Assembly: GCF_014843845.1 (NCBI RefSeq) | Contig: NZ_JHQS01000060.1 | Coordinates: forward strand, 1 to 64,000 | Origin: Mesorhizobium amorphae | GTDB taxonomy: Bacteria; Pseudomonadota; Alphaproteobacteria; Rhizobiales; Rhizobiaceae | Reading direction: 5' to 3' | Length of the DNA: 64,000 bases | In this document: piece by piece, positions 23,885 through 30,391 of the stretch | Numbering within the stretch: position 1 is the first letter of the stretch | Layout of the letters: each line of letters begins with the position of its first letter | Made by a program: the position numbers and the translations under genes | Notes under the pieces: generated by a model | Told to the model about the DNA's origin: nothing | What the model saw: only the letters and a program-made list of their open reading frames with translations | The model's database searches: none

Positions 23885-24457
23885 TTGGATGTTACCGAAA
23901 CTAACGCTGCGCAAGGTTCGGCCGATTTCATTGGAGCGTTGACGCGGGGGGCATTCGGAATAGGGCTAATAGCGTCTGCTACATTGCAGCGGAATGGCGT
24001 CGAGAATTTCCGCGTCCTAGATAGCTTTGGTCGACTGGTAACACTTGTTCCGGACGACGAGTATTGCGAGCGGGCGCCCCCTCGCACGAAAAATTACATT
24101 TATCCAATCACCGGGGTGCTCGGTCTGCGCACGTATGCCCAGACGTTCCTGAGCATGAATCAGTCGGGCAATCTTGACACATCCAAGACTCCCTACACCA
24201 TAACTTTGACATTTACGACGAGTGCGAAGAGTTCCGTCGGGCCGTCGCTTACGCTGAATCCGCTCGGCGACTCATTTGAGATCTCGAAAGTGTCAGGGTC
24301 CGTGTCTAATGATCGATCCGAGGTGCACAAGGTGGCCATCACATTTGTTATGCCAACAGGGCCCGACAAACGAGCTCTCACGATCGCAGAGCAGAGGGTC
24401 GAAGATGAGCTGAATAACGTCCGCTTCCAGCAAGCATTCGATCGCAGACGGGAATAG
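23885..24457 (+). CDS. Unrecognised protein gene, low-GC, probably lacking its true 5' end
   Basis: 190 residues from a TTG at 23885; the frame is open upstream to 23825 without ATG or GTG, so the real start may have been lost. Text includes AAQGSADFIGALTRGAFGIGLIASATLQRNG, FRVLDSFGRLVTLVP, NYIYPITGVLGLRTYAQTF and IAEQRVEDELNNVRFQQAFDRR. It looks like a genuine protein with a beta-rich middle and helical tail. No family recognised. Base composition is clearly lower in G+C than the neighbours (29 and 33 G+C in two 60-base lines I counted). 16 bp before the next gene. Confidence 0.5.
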   Translation: MDVTETNAAQGSADFIGALTRGAFGIGLIASATLQRNGVENFRVLDSFGRLVTLVPDDEYCERAPPRTKNYIYPITGVLGLRTYAQTFLSMNQSGNLDTSKTPYTITLTFTTSAKSSVGPSLTLNPLGDSFEISKVSGSVSNDRSEVHKVAITFVMPTGPDKRALTIAEQRVEDELNNVRFQQAFDRRRE

Positions 24458-24473
24458 AAAAGGAGGAGCCGAA

Positions 24474-24761
24474 ATGGCAGTCAATTACGACGACTTAGAA
24501 ATAAGCGCCGTTCCCGAAAATCCCCCTCTCATGACCCCAGAGAAAGTCTTTGAGGTAGTGGATCTTATAACTCGACTGGGGGGTAGAGAGCAGTTTCTGG
24601 CCGCCTGCCATGCTCATGGCTTCGCCCTGAACGTGCCATCCGGCGACATTGCCTTTGTGAAGCAAGCTGTCCTCGACATCGTCCGAGCCAATGCTGAGCG
24701 AGCGCAAGACTCAAACGTCGAGATCCAAGCAATCGTGCGTTCAAATCCCACTTGCATATAA
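24474..24761 (+). CDS. Unrecognised small protein gene, low-GC, paired with the preceding gene
   Basis: 95 residues: MAVNYDDLEISAVPENPPLMTPEKVF, then EVVDLITRLGGREQFLAACHAHGF and VPSGDIAFVKQAVLDIVRANAERA. Mostly helical, acidic N-terminus. Start has a textbook AGGAGG 5 to 6 nt upstream. It sits 16 bp after the previous stop, so the two form a transcription unit. No family recognised; codon use is AT-richer than flanking core genes, pointing to transfer. Confidence 0.6.
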   Translation: MAVNYDDLEISAVPENPPLMTPEKVFEVVDLITRLGGREQFLAACHAHGFALNVPSGDIAFVKQAVLDIVRANAERAQDSNVEIQAIVRSNPTCI

Positions 24762-25034
24762 TGATCCGCTCACTGATCGCGCCTGCGTAGCTTTCCAACG
24801 CAAAAAGCCTGTACTGGCCAAGGTGTAGGTGTTGGCGTTGATCAGGGCATCGAAGGCCGGGCTGGTGCTGTCTGCGTCATTGTCATGAGACGTCAGGGTA
24901 GTTACCCTCGACCTTCGGCGTCGAGGCCAAATCTCGACCACGCATCCACCGGACGCCGGCAGGCATCGCGTCGACGGCCTCGCATCGAGCGTTGGAAAAG
25001 AAGGCCTGAGGTAAATTGTGCTAAGCGGCGGCGC
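24762..25034. other. Gap holding a possible leftward coding remnant
   Basis: 273 bp between the low-GC pair and the ubiH-like gene. One leftward frame (about 24941 to 24770) reads SHDNDADSTSPAFDALINAN, then TYTLASTGFLRWKATQARS, which looks protein-like but has no start context and no family I recognise; it may be more phage debris. The remaining 90 bp next to ubiH show nothing clear. Confidence 0.35.
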
Positions 25035-26297
25035 TCAGATCGCCTCGCCCTTAAGCAGTTTCGGCGTGTCACTTGACAGACCGGATGCCTGGCGGATGAA
25101 GAAGTCCTTCAGCTTGGGCATGCGTTCGACGAGGCCGAGGCCGATGTCGCGGACGGTGCGCAGCGGACCGATGTCGTTCGAAAACAGCCGGTTCAGCACA
25201 TCGGTGGTGATGCCCATCTGCACGGTGTCGAAGCGCCGCCACTGCTGGTAGCGTTCGAGCACGTCGAGCGCGCCGATGTCCTGTCCCAGGCGGTCGGCCT
25301 CGACCACCACTTCGGCAAGCGCGGCCACATCCTTGAAGCCGAGGTTGAGGCCCTGGCCGGCGATCGGATGGATGCCGTGGGCGGCATCGCCGGCTAAAGC
25401 GATGCGCGGCGCGACGAAGGCGCGGGCGAGCGTCAGGCCAAGCGGCCAGGCGCGTGGCTTGTCGGCGACGTGGATAGCGCCGAGCTTGAGGCCGAAACGC
25501 TGTTCGAGCTCGTGCTCGAAGACGAGGTCGTCGCCGTCGACCAGTTTCTGTGCGTCCTCCGAGCGTTCGACCCAGACGATCGACGAGCGGTTGGTGCCGC
25601 TGCCGTCCGGCTTGAGCGGCAATGTAGCGAAGGGGCCAGCGGGCAGAAAATGTTCCTCGGCGCGACCATTGTGCGGGCGCTCATGCGCGACGGTGCAGAC
25701 GATGCCGGACTGGCCATACTCCCATTTCACCGTCTTGATGCCGGCCATGTCGCGCAGTTTCGAATTGACGCCGTCGGCGGCGACCAGCAGGCGCGCCTTC
25801 AGCGTCGCGCCGTCGGCCAGATGCACGGTGATGCCGGCGCCATCGGTGTCGAAGGCGCTGACGGCGAGACCCTCGATGACGTCGATGCCGAGTTTTTCGG
25901 CGCGCCGGCGCAAGGCGCCGTTCAAATCCTTGTTGGCGACCATATGCGCGAAAGGCTCGCCGGGCGCCACCTCGCCGTCGAAGGTGAGAAACACCGGACG
26001 CACCGGATCGGATGCGCGCGAATCGGTGATGATCATGTCGGTGATCGCCTGCGCCTCCGGCGCGATTTCGTTCCAGACCTGAAGCTGTTCCAGCATGCGG
26101 CAGGCGGCCGCCGCGATCGCCGAGGCACGGCCGTCTCTTTGCCAGACGCCGGCGGGCGCGGCGTCGACCACGGCGACGGCGAGGCTGGGACGTGCCTGTT
26201 TCAGCGCCACGGCGCTGGCCAGGCCGACATAGCCGGCGCCGGCGACCAGCACGTCGAGCGAGGCCCGGGTTTTCGCATCCGCCTTGCGGTCAACCAT
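25035..26297 (-). CDS. ubiH: FAD-dependent monooxygenase of the UbiH/UbiF family
   Basis: 420 residues from ATG 26297. Flavoprotein hydroxylase of ubiquinone ring or related aromatics: FAD motif VLVAGAGYVGLASAVALKQA (15-34), the second FAD motif ALAGDAAHGIHPIAGQGLNLGFKD near 310-335, and DG in LLVAADGVNSKLR. Exact ring position (C5, C6 or C8) cannot be told. The last part of the gene is duplicated in degenerate form at 23319. It is divergent from tesB with 115 bp between. Confidence 0.88.
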   Translation of the reverse strand: MVDRKADAKTRASLDVLVAGAGYVGLASAVALKQARPSLAVAVVDAAPAGVWQRDGRASAIAAAACRMLEQLQVWNEIAPEAQAITDMIITDSRASDPVRPVFLTFDGEVAPGEPFAHMVANKDLNGALRRRAEKLGIDVIEGLAVSAFDTDGAGITVHLADGATLKARLLVAADGVNSKLRDMAGIKTVKWEYGQSGIVCTVAHERPHNGRAEEHFLPAGPFATLPLKPDGSGTNRSSIVWVERSEDAQKLVDGDDLVFEHELEQRFGLKLGAIHVADKPRAWPLGLTLARAFVAPRIALAGDAAHGIHPIAGQGLNLGFKDVAALAEVVVEADRLGQDIGALDVLERYQQWRRFDTVQMGITTDVLNRLFSNDIGPLRTVRDIGLGLVERMPKLKDFFIRQASGLSSDTPKLLKGEAI

Positions 26298-26412
26298 GAC
26301 AAATTCCTTTCGTGGCCCTGGCCCTTGCCGGCCATGTCCGGCCATTCGGCCTTGACTGCCCGTCATTCCTGTCGGAAACCGCCATAACACTTCCGCGGAT
26401 GGAGCGCGAAAC

Positions 26413-27276
26413 ATGACAGTGGCCATGGACGAGCTTCTCGGCATTCTCGACCTCGAGCGGCTGGAACACAACCTGTACCGTGGTCGCAGCCCCAAGCTCG
26501 ACTGGCAGCGCGTCTTCGGCGGCCAGACAATCGCCCAGGCGCTGGTCGCTGCCCAGCGCACGGTCGAGCCCGAGCGCCATGTGCATTCGCTGCACGGCTA
26601 TTTCATGCGGCCGGGCGACACCACGGTGCCGATCGTCTACGAGGTCGACCGCATCCGTGACGGCGGCTCCTTCACCACGCGCCGCGTGGTCGCAATCCAG
26701 CACGGCCAGGCGATTTTCTCGCTGGAAGCCTCGTTCCAGCAGGATGAGGTCGGTCTCGAGCACCAGGTGCCGATGCCGCAGGACGTGCCGGCGCCCGACA
26801 GCCTGCTGTCGCAGCGCGAGTTGCTGGGCAAATTCGGCGAGGCGGTTCCGGAAGGCATCAAACGCTACTGGGACCGCGACCGGCCGATCGAAATGAAGCC
26901 GGTGATGCTGAAGCACTATACGAGCCGGGAAAAGCTGGAGCCGGAGCAGAACATCTGGATCCGCACCACCGGACCTGTGCCGGCCGACCGCGCCACGCAG
27001 GCGGCGGTGCTCGCCTATCTCTCCGACATGACGCTGCTCGACACCTCGACCTTCGCGCATGGCCGCGCCATCTTCGACCGCGACATCCAGGCGGCCAGCC
27101 TCGATCACGCCATGTGGTTCCACCGCAGCCATCCGCTCGACGACTGGATCCTCTACACGCAGGACAGTCCGTCGACTCAAGGCTCGCGCGGCTTTACGCG
27201 CGGCTCGCTGTTTGCCCGCGACGGCACGCTGATCGCCTCGGTTGCCCAGGAAGGGCTGATCCGGCTCAAGCGTTGA
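26413..27276 (+). CDS. tesB: Acyl-CoA thioesterase II TesB
   Basis: 287 residues, double hot-dog. LYRGRSPKLDWQRVFGGQTIAQALVAAQRTV at the N-terminus, LHGYFMRPGD, SDMTLLDTSTFAHG and the C-terminal FTRGSLFARDGTLIASVAQEGLIRL supply the catalytic Asp, Thr and Gln positions of E. coli TesB. Hydrolyses medium- and long-chain acyl-CoA. ATG at 26413. Followed by a terminator at 27317. Confidence 0.95.
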   Translation: MTVAMDELLGILDLERLEHNLYRGRSPKLDWQRVFGGQTIAQALVAAQRTVEPERHVHSLHGYFMRPGDTTVPIVYEVDRIRDGGSFTTRRVVAIQHGQAIFSLEASFQQDEVGLEHQVPMPQDVPAPDSLLSQRELLGKFGEAVPEGIKRYWDRDRPIEMKPVMLKHYTSREKLEPEQNIWIRTTGPVPADRATQAAVLAYLSDMTLLDTSTFAHGRAIFDRDIQAASLDHAMWFHRSHPLDDWILYTQDSPSTQGSRGFTRGSLFARDGTLIASVAQEGLIRLKR

Positions 27277-27316
27277 GCAGGACAGGAAAGCGGTCGTATG
27301 CCGCTTCGGCCTGTCG

Positions 27317-27348
27317 AATAGGCATTTTCAAAAAATTGCCTATTTTTT
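27317..27348 (+). terminator. Rho-independent terminator after tesB
   Basis: AATAGGCA (27317-27324) pairs with TGCCTATT (27337-27344), the stem extended by T-A pairs after one mismatch, followed by TTTT. 41 bp beyond the tesB stop. Confidence 0.75.
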
Positions 27349-27440
27349 AATCAGTGACAATGCCGTGACTGTGCACGACTTGCCGTTCCGCGGCCTTCAA
27401 TCTCTTTGTTTACAATAGGTTAACAGGCTGCTTCGGCAAT

Positions 27441-27456
27441 TGGCACGGAGCTTGAA
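27441..27456 (+). promoter_or_regulatory. Probable sigma-54 promoter of glnK-amtB
   Basis: TGGCACG (27441-27447), four bases, TTGAA (27452-27456) fits the -24/-12 consensus TGGCACG-N4-TTGCA with one change, at the C of the -12 GC. Spacing is exact and it lies 85 bp before glnK. NtrC-activated sigma-54 transcription of glnK-amtB is established in enteric bacteria and rhizobia. No good NtrC dyad was found in the upstream 150 bp, only a GTGCAC at 27371. Confidence 0.7.
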
Positions 27457-27540
27457 TCCTAGCGGGCACTCTCCGGCTCTCATTGGGATCGGCGAAGTCG
27501 TGCAAACGCGGGGACCCGCAACAGCAAAGGGTGAAACCTT

Positions 27541-27879
27541 ATGAAAATCGTGATGGCTATCATCAAGCCGTTCAAGCTCGACGAGGTGCGCGAGGCGCTC
27601 ACCGCAGTCGGCATCCAGGGCCTGACCGTCACCGAAGTCAAAGGCTACGGGCGTCAAAAGGGACATACGGAAATCTATCGCGGCGCGGAATACGCGGTCA
27701 GCTTCCTGCCGAAGATCAAGATCGAGGTCGCGGTCGCTCTCGACATGGTCGACAAGGCCGTCGAAGCCATCACGGCGGCGGCCAAGACCGGCCAGATCGG
27801 TGACGGCAAGATCTTCGTTTTCGGCATCGACCAGGCCGTGCGTATCCGCACCGGCGAAACAGACACAGACGCGCTTTGA
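27541..27879 (+). CDS. glnK: Nitrogen regulatory protein P-II (GlnK)
   Basis: 112 residues. Trimeric sensor of 2-oxoglutarate, ATP/ADP and glutamine. Uridylylation tyrosine Y51 lies in the T-loop (KGYGRQKGHTEIYRGAEYAVSFLPK). The B-loop and C-loop (AKTGQIGDGKIFVFGIDQAVRIRTGETDTDAL) match GlnK. Co-transcribed with amtB 31 bp downstream, so the P-II protein can block the ammonium channel when nitrogen is plentiful. Confidence 0.96.
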   Translation: MKIVMAIIKPFKLDEVREALTAVGIQGLTVTEVKGYGRQKGHTEIYRGAEYAVSFLPKIKIEVAVALDMVDKAVEAITAAAKTGQIGDGKIFVFGIDQAVRIRTGETDTDAL

Positions 27880-27910
27880 GCAGCGAGCACGCATTCCAAT
27901 GGAGAGTTCA

Positions 27911-29341
27911 ATGAACATACCTTCCACCTTGAAGTCAGCGGCGCGCTCCGCGCTGCTGGGCTCGTTCGCGCTCGGAGCATTGGGCACGGTCGCCGCGCTG
28001 GCGCAGGAAGCGGCCCCCGCCGTCGCCGCGGCCGCGCCGGCAGCCCCCGCTTTCACCGTCGACAAGGGCGACACCACGTGGATGATGATTTCCACCGTGC
28101 TGGTGCTGTTGATGACCATTCCCGGCCTTGCCCTTTTCTACGGCGGCCTGGTTCGCACCAAGAACATGCTCTCGGTGCTGATGCAGGTCTTCACCATCAC
28201 CAGCGTGGTCATGATCATCTGGGTCTTCTACGGCTACAGCCTCGCCTTCACCGCCGGCAACGCCTTCGTCGGCGGTCTGTCCAAAGCGTTTCTCTCCGGT
28301 GTCAGCGTATCGACGCTCTCGGAAACCTTCACCAAGGGCGTCGCCATTCCTGAACTGGTGTTCGTCGTCTTCCAGATGACCTTCGCCTGCATCACGCCCG
28401 CGCTGATCGTCGGCGCCTTCGCCGAACGCGTCAAATTCTCCGCAGTGATCCTTTTCGTCATCCTCTGGGTGACGTTCATCTACTTCCCGATCGCGCATAT
28501 GGTCTGGTTCTGGGGTGGTCCGAGCGCCTATTCCGATCCGTCCGGGCTGATCTTCAGCTTCGGCGCCATCGACTTCGCCGGCGGCACGGTCGTTCACATC
28601 AATGCGGGCATCGCCGGCCTCGTCGGCGCGCTGATGATCGGCAAGCGAATCGGCTACAAGAAGGACATCATGGCGCCGCACTCGATGACGCTGACCATGG
28701 TCGGTGCTTCACTGCTGTGGGTCGGCTGGTTCGGCTTCAACGCCGGTTCGAACCTCGAGGCGAACGCCTACGCGGTGCTCGCCATGATCAACACCTTCGT
28801 CGCCACGGCGGCGGCGGCTGTGACCTGGACCGTGCTTGAATCGCTGCTGCGCGGCAAAGCGTCCATGCTGGGCATAGCTTCCGGCGCGGTGACCGGCCTC
28901 GTCGCCGTCACGCCGGCTGCCGGCTTTGCCGGGCCGATGGGTGCCATCGTGCTCGGCATCGTCGCCACCTTCGTCTGCTACTTCTTCGTCTCGGTGGTGA
29001 AGAACACGTTCGACTATGACGACAGCCTCGATGTCTTCGGCGTCCACTGCGTCGGCGGCATCATCGGCGCGCTCGGTACCGGCATCCTGGTCAACCCCGC
29101 CCTCGGCGGCGCCGGCATCGTCGACTATTCGACGGCCGATTTCGCCGCCGGCTATGCCGGCACGGCCACCCAGTTGCTGGCGCAGGGCAAAGGCGTGCTG
29201 GTGACCGTGCTCTGGTCGGGCATCGGCAGCGCCATCCTCTACAAGATCGTCGACATGATCGTCGGTCTGCGTCCGTCGGCCGACGCAGAGCGCGAAGGCC
29301 TCGATCTCACCTCGCATGGCGAAGCGGCCTATCACTCGTAA
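27911..29341 (+). CDS. amtB: Ammonium transporter AmtB
   Basis: 476 residues. A cleavable signal-like segment (1-32), an Ala/Pro-rich periplasmic stretch, then eleven helices. Channel histidines are in FPIAHMVWFWGG and DVFGVHCVGG; ALFYGGLVRTKNMLS and GASLLWVGWFGFNAGSN line the pore. The C-terminal tail DAEREGLDLTSHGEAAY is the GlnK contact. ATG at 27911 follows GGAGAG; an earlier in-frame ATG lies 12 nt upstream. Terminator at 29422. Confidence 0.96.
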   Translation: MNIPSTLKSAARSALLGSFALGALGTVAALAQEAAPAVAAAAPAAPAFTVDKGDTTWMMISTVLVLLMTIPGLALFYGGLVRTKNMLSVLMQVFTITSVVMIIWVFYGYSLAFTAGNAFVGGLSKAFLSGVSVSTLSETFTKGVAIPELVFVVFQMTFACITPALIVGAFAERVKFSAVILFVILWVTFIYFPIAHMVWFWGGPSAYSDPSGLIFSFGAIDFAGGTVVHINAGIAGLVGALMIGKRIGYKKDIMAPHSMTLTMVGASLLWVGWFGFNAGSNLEANAYAVLAMINTFVATAAAAVTWTVLESLLRGKASMLGIASGAVTGLVAVTPAAGFAGPMGAIVLGIVATFVCYFFVSVVKNTFDYDDSLDVFGVHCVGGIIGALGTGILVNPALGGAGIVDYSTADFAAGYAGTATQLLAQGKGVLVTVLWSGIGSAILYKIVDMIVGLRPSADAEREGLDLTSHGEAAYHS

Positions 29342-29421
29342 GCCTCGCCAGTGCCGGGCGGCTTGCGCCGCCCCGCATCCTCCCATCCCGTCGTGACGCT
29401 CCCGAAAAGGGCTCACGCATT

Positions 29422-29452
29422 GAGGCCCGGACCTGTTCCGGGCCTCTTTTTT
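29422..29452 (+). terminator. Rho-independent terminator of glnK-amtB
   Basis: GAGGCCCGGA (29422-29431), five-base loop, TCCGGGCCTC (29437-29446), then six T. Ten perfect pairs. Confidence 0.92.
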
Positions 29453-29460
29453 GTCTGACC

Positions 29461-29521
29461 TTTTGTTTTTGCGCAATTCCGGACGGAAACCCGCGGCACA
29501 CTTTTCCTGGAATTGCTCTAG
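29461..29521. repeat. Dispersed palindromic intergenic repeat, copy 2
   Basis: Same block order as 2114-2173: GCGCAATTCCGGACGGAAAC, CACTTTTCCTGGAATTGCTCTAG in outline. GCAATTCC and GGAATTGC are inverted copies. It lies just behind the amtB terminator. Confidence 0.75.
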
Positions 29522-29677
29522 ATGCCCGCCTGCCGCCAATGCCGGCGGCCCGATCACTATCAGTTGATCGGGCGCGTCGTCAGGCTTCCCGTCTGAAACA
29601 TCCGGCATGCCGGTTTCGAACTGGGGTGGCGATCGTCGCTTGGGCGCCCGCGAAAAACTGGGAAGGAAACCCATCTC

Positions 29678-29953
29678 ATGAACATCAGGAGTATCTGCCT
29701 TGGAGCGCTTGCTCTTTCCATGGTCAGCGGCGTGGCATTCGCCGGCGCTCTCGACTCGCCGGACAATATGGCGCCGTTCTTTACCGACAGTGGCATGAAG
29801 GCCATGAAGCCCAAGGCCGAGTTCAAGGCGGCCTGGGACTCGATGGCCAAGGACAAGCAGGACGCGATGATGAAGGAATGCCAGGATGCTGCGATGAGCA
29901 AGCCGCATGCCGAATTCTGCGCCAATTTGCAGGCGCTCGGCGGCGCCAACTGA
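29678..29953 (+). CDS. Small secreted protein, unknown function
   Basis: 91 residues. Signal peptide MNIRSICLGALALSMVSGVAFA, then a mature helical domain of about 68 residues rich in Lys, Met and Ala (MKAMKPKAEFKAAWDSMAKDKQDAMMKECQ) with two cysteines. Preceded by GGAAGGAAAC. Periplasmic or exported; I do not recognise the family. Confidence 0.7.
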   Translation: MNIRSICLGALALSMVSGVAFAGALDSPDNMAPFFTDSGMKAMKPKAEFKAAWDSMAKDKQDAMMKECQDAAMSKPHAEFCANLQALGGAN

Positions 29954-30174
29954 GATGGCAAGGATCAGGCCCATGCGGACCTGGTCTTTCCAAGCAAGCG
30001 ATGGCGAGTCCGCGGGTTCGCCATTTTTGTTGGTACGGATCCGGCCCGTCAAGCATCAAGCGAATGTGATTCAGAGTGATTCCACAGGCGCATCGTTTGT
30101 CGGCTAGCTTGCGCCTCGATCCCACCCCCGGATCAGCGGAGGGCCAAATCCCACTTTCGCCCTCCTCAAGAAAG

Positions 30175-30206
30175 GCCTCGCTGGCTCCGGCTCGCGAGGC
30201 TTTTTT
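30175..30206 (+). terminator. Rho-independent terminator
   Basis: GCCTCGC (30175-30181), 12-base loop with its own CCGG, GCGAGGC (30194-30200), then six T. It is 221 bp after the secreted-protein stop, far for that gene, so it may end a separate transcript. Confidence 0.75.
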
Positions 30207-30294
30207 GCATCGACCCGTCCGGCTCGGCAAGGCGGGCGCCGGCAGGCATCCGCAACTCACGGTATCGGGTTTTGGCCGCCTCAACTTCTTATAG

Positions 30295-30310
30295 TTAATG
30301 CGGCCTTAAC
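30295..30310 (+). promoter_or_regulatory. CtrA-type box upstream of ftsK
   Basis: TTAA-TGCGGCC-TTAAC: exact TTAA-N7-TTAAC consensus of the alphaproteobacterial cell-cycle regulator CtrA, ending about 80 bp before the ftsK start. Confidence 0.6.
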
Positions 30311-30391
30311 CTTCCCACCGATAGTCTGGCATCCGAATCTGCCGGAGTGCGTGTTGCGCCCGGCCAGTCCATGACAGACGGGGAACGAGGC

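Larger units (their letters stand above)
29954..30391. other. Intergenic region before ftsK
   Basis: 438 bp. Holds a terminator (30175-30206), a CtrA-type box (30295-30310) and the ftsK start region. From 29954 to 30174 I see no open reading frame of note; transcription reading on from 29678 would yield a structured 3' region, so a small RNA ending at 30206 is possible but unsupported. Confidence 0.5.

Noticed and set aside
24739..24751. GTTCAAATCCCAC, like the T-arm of a tRNA, as a possible attachment site or tRNA fragment
   Set aside because: It lies inside a well-supported reading frame, the T-stem would not pair properly and no acceptor or anticodon arm is found upstream.
27371..27376. 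GTGCAC as an NtrC site for glnK
   Set aside because: Only half of the TGCACC-N5-GGTGCA dyad is present.
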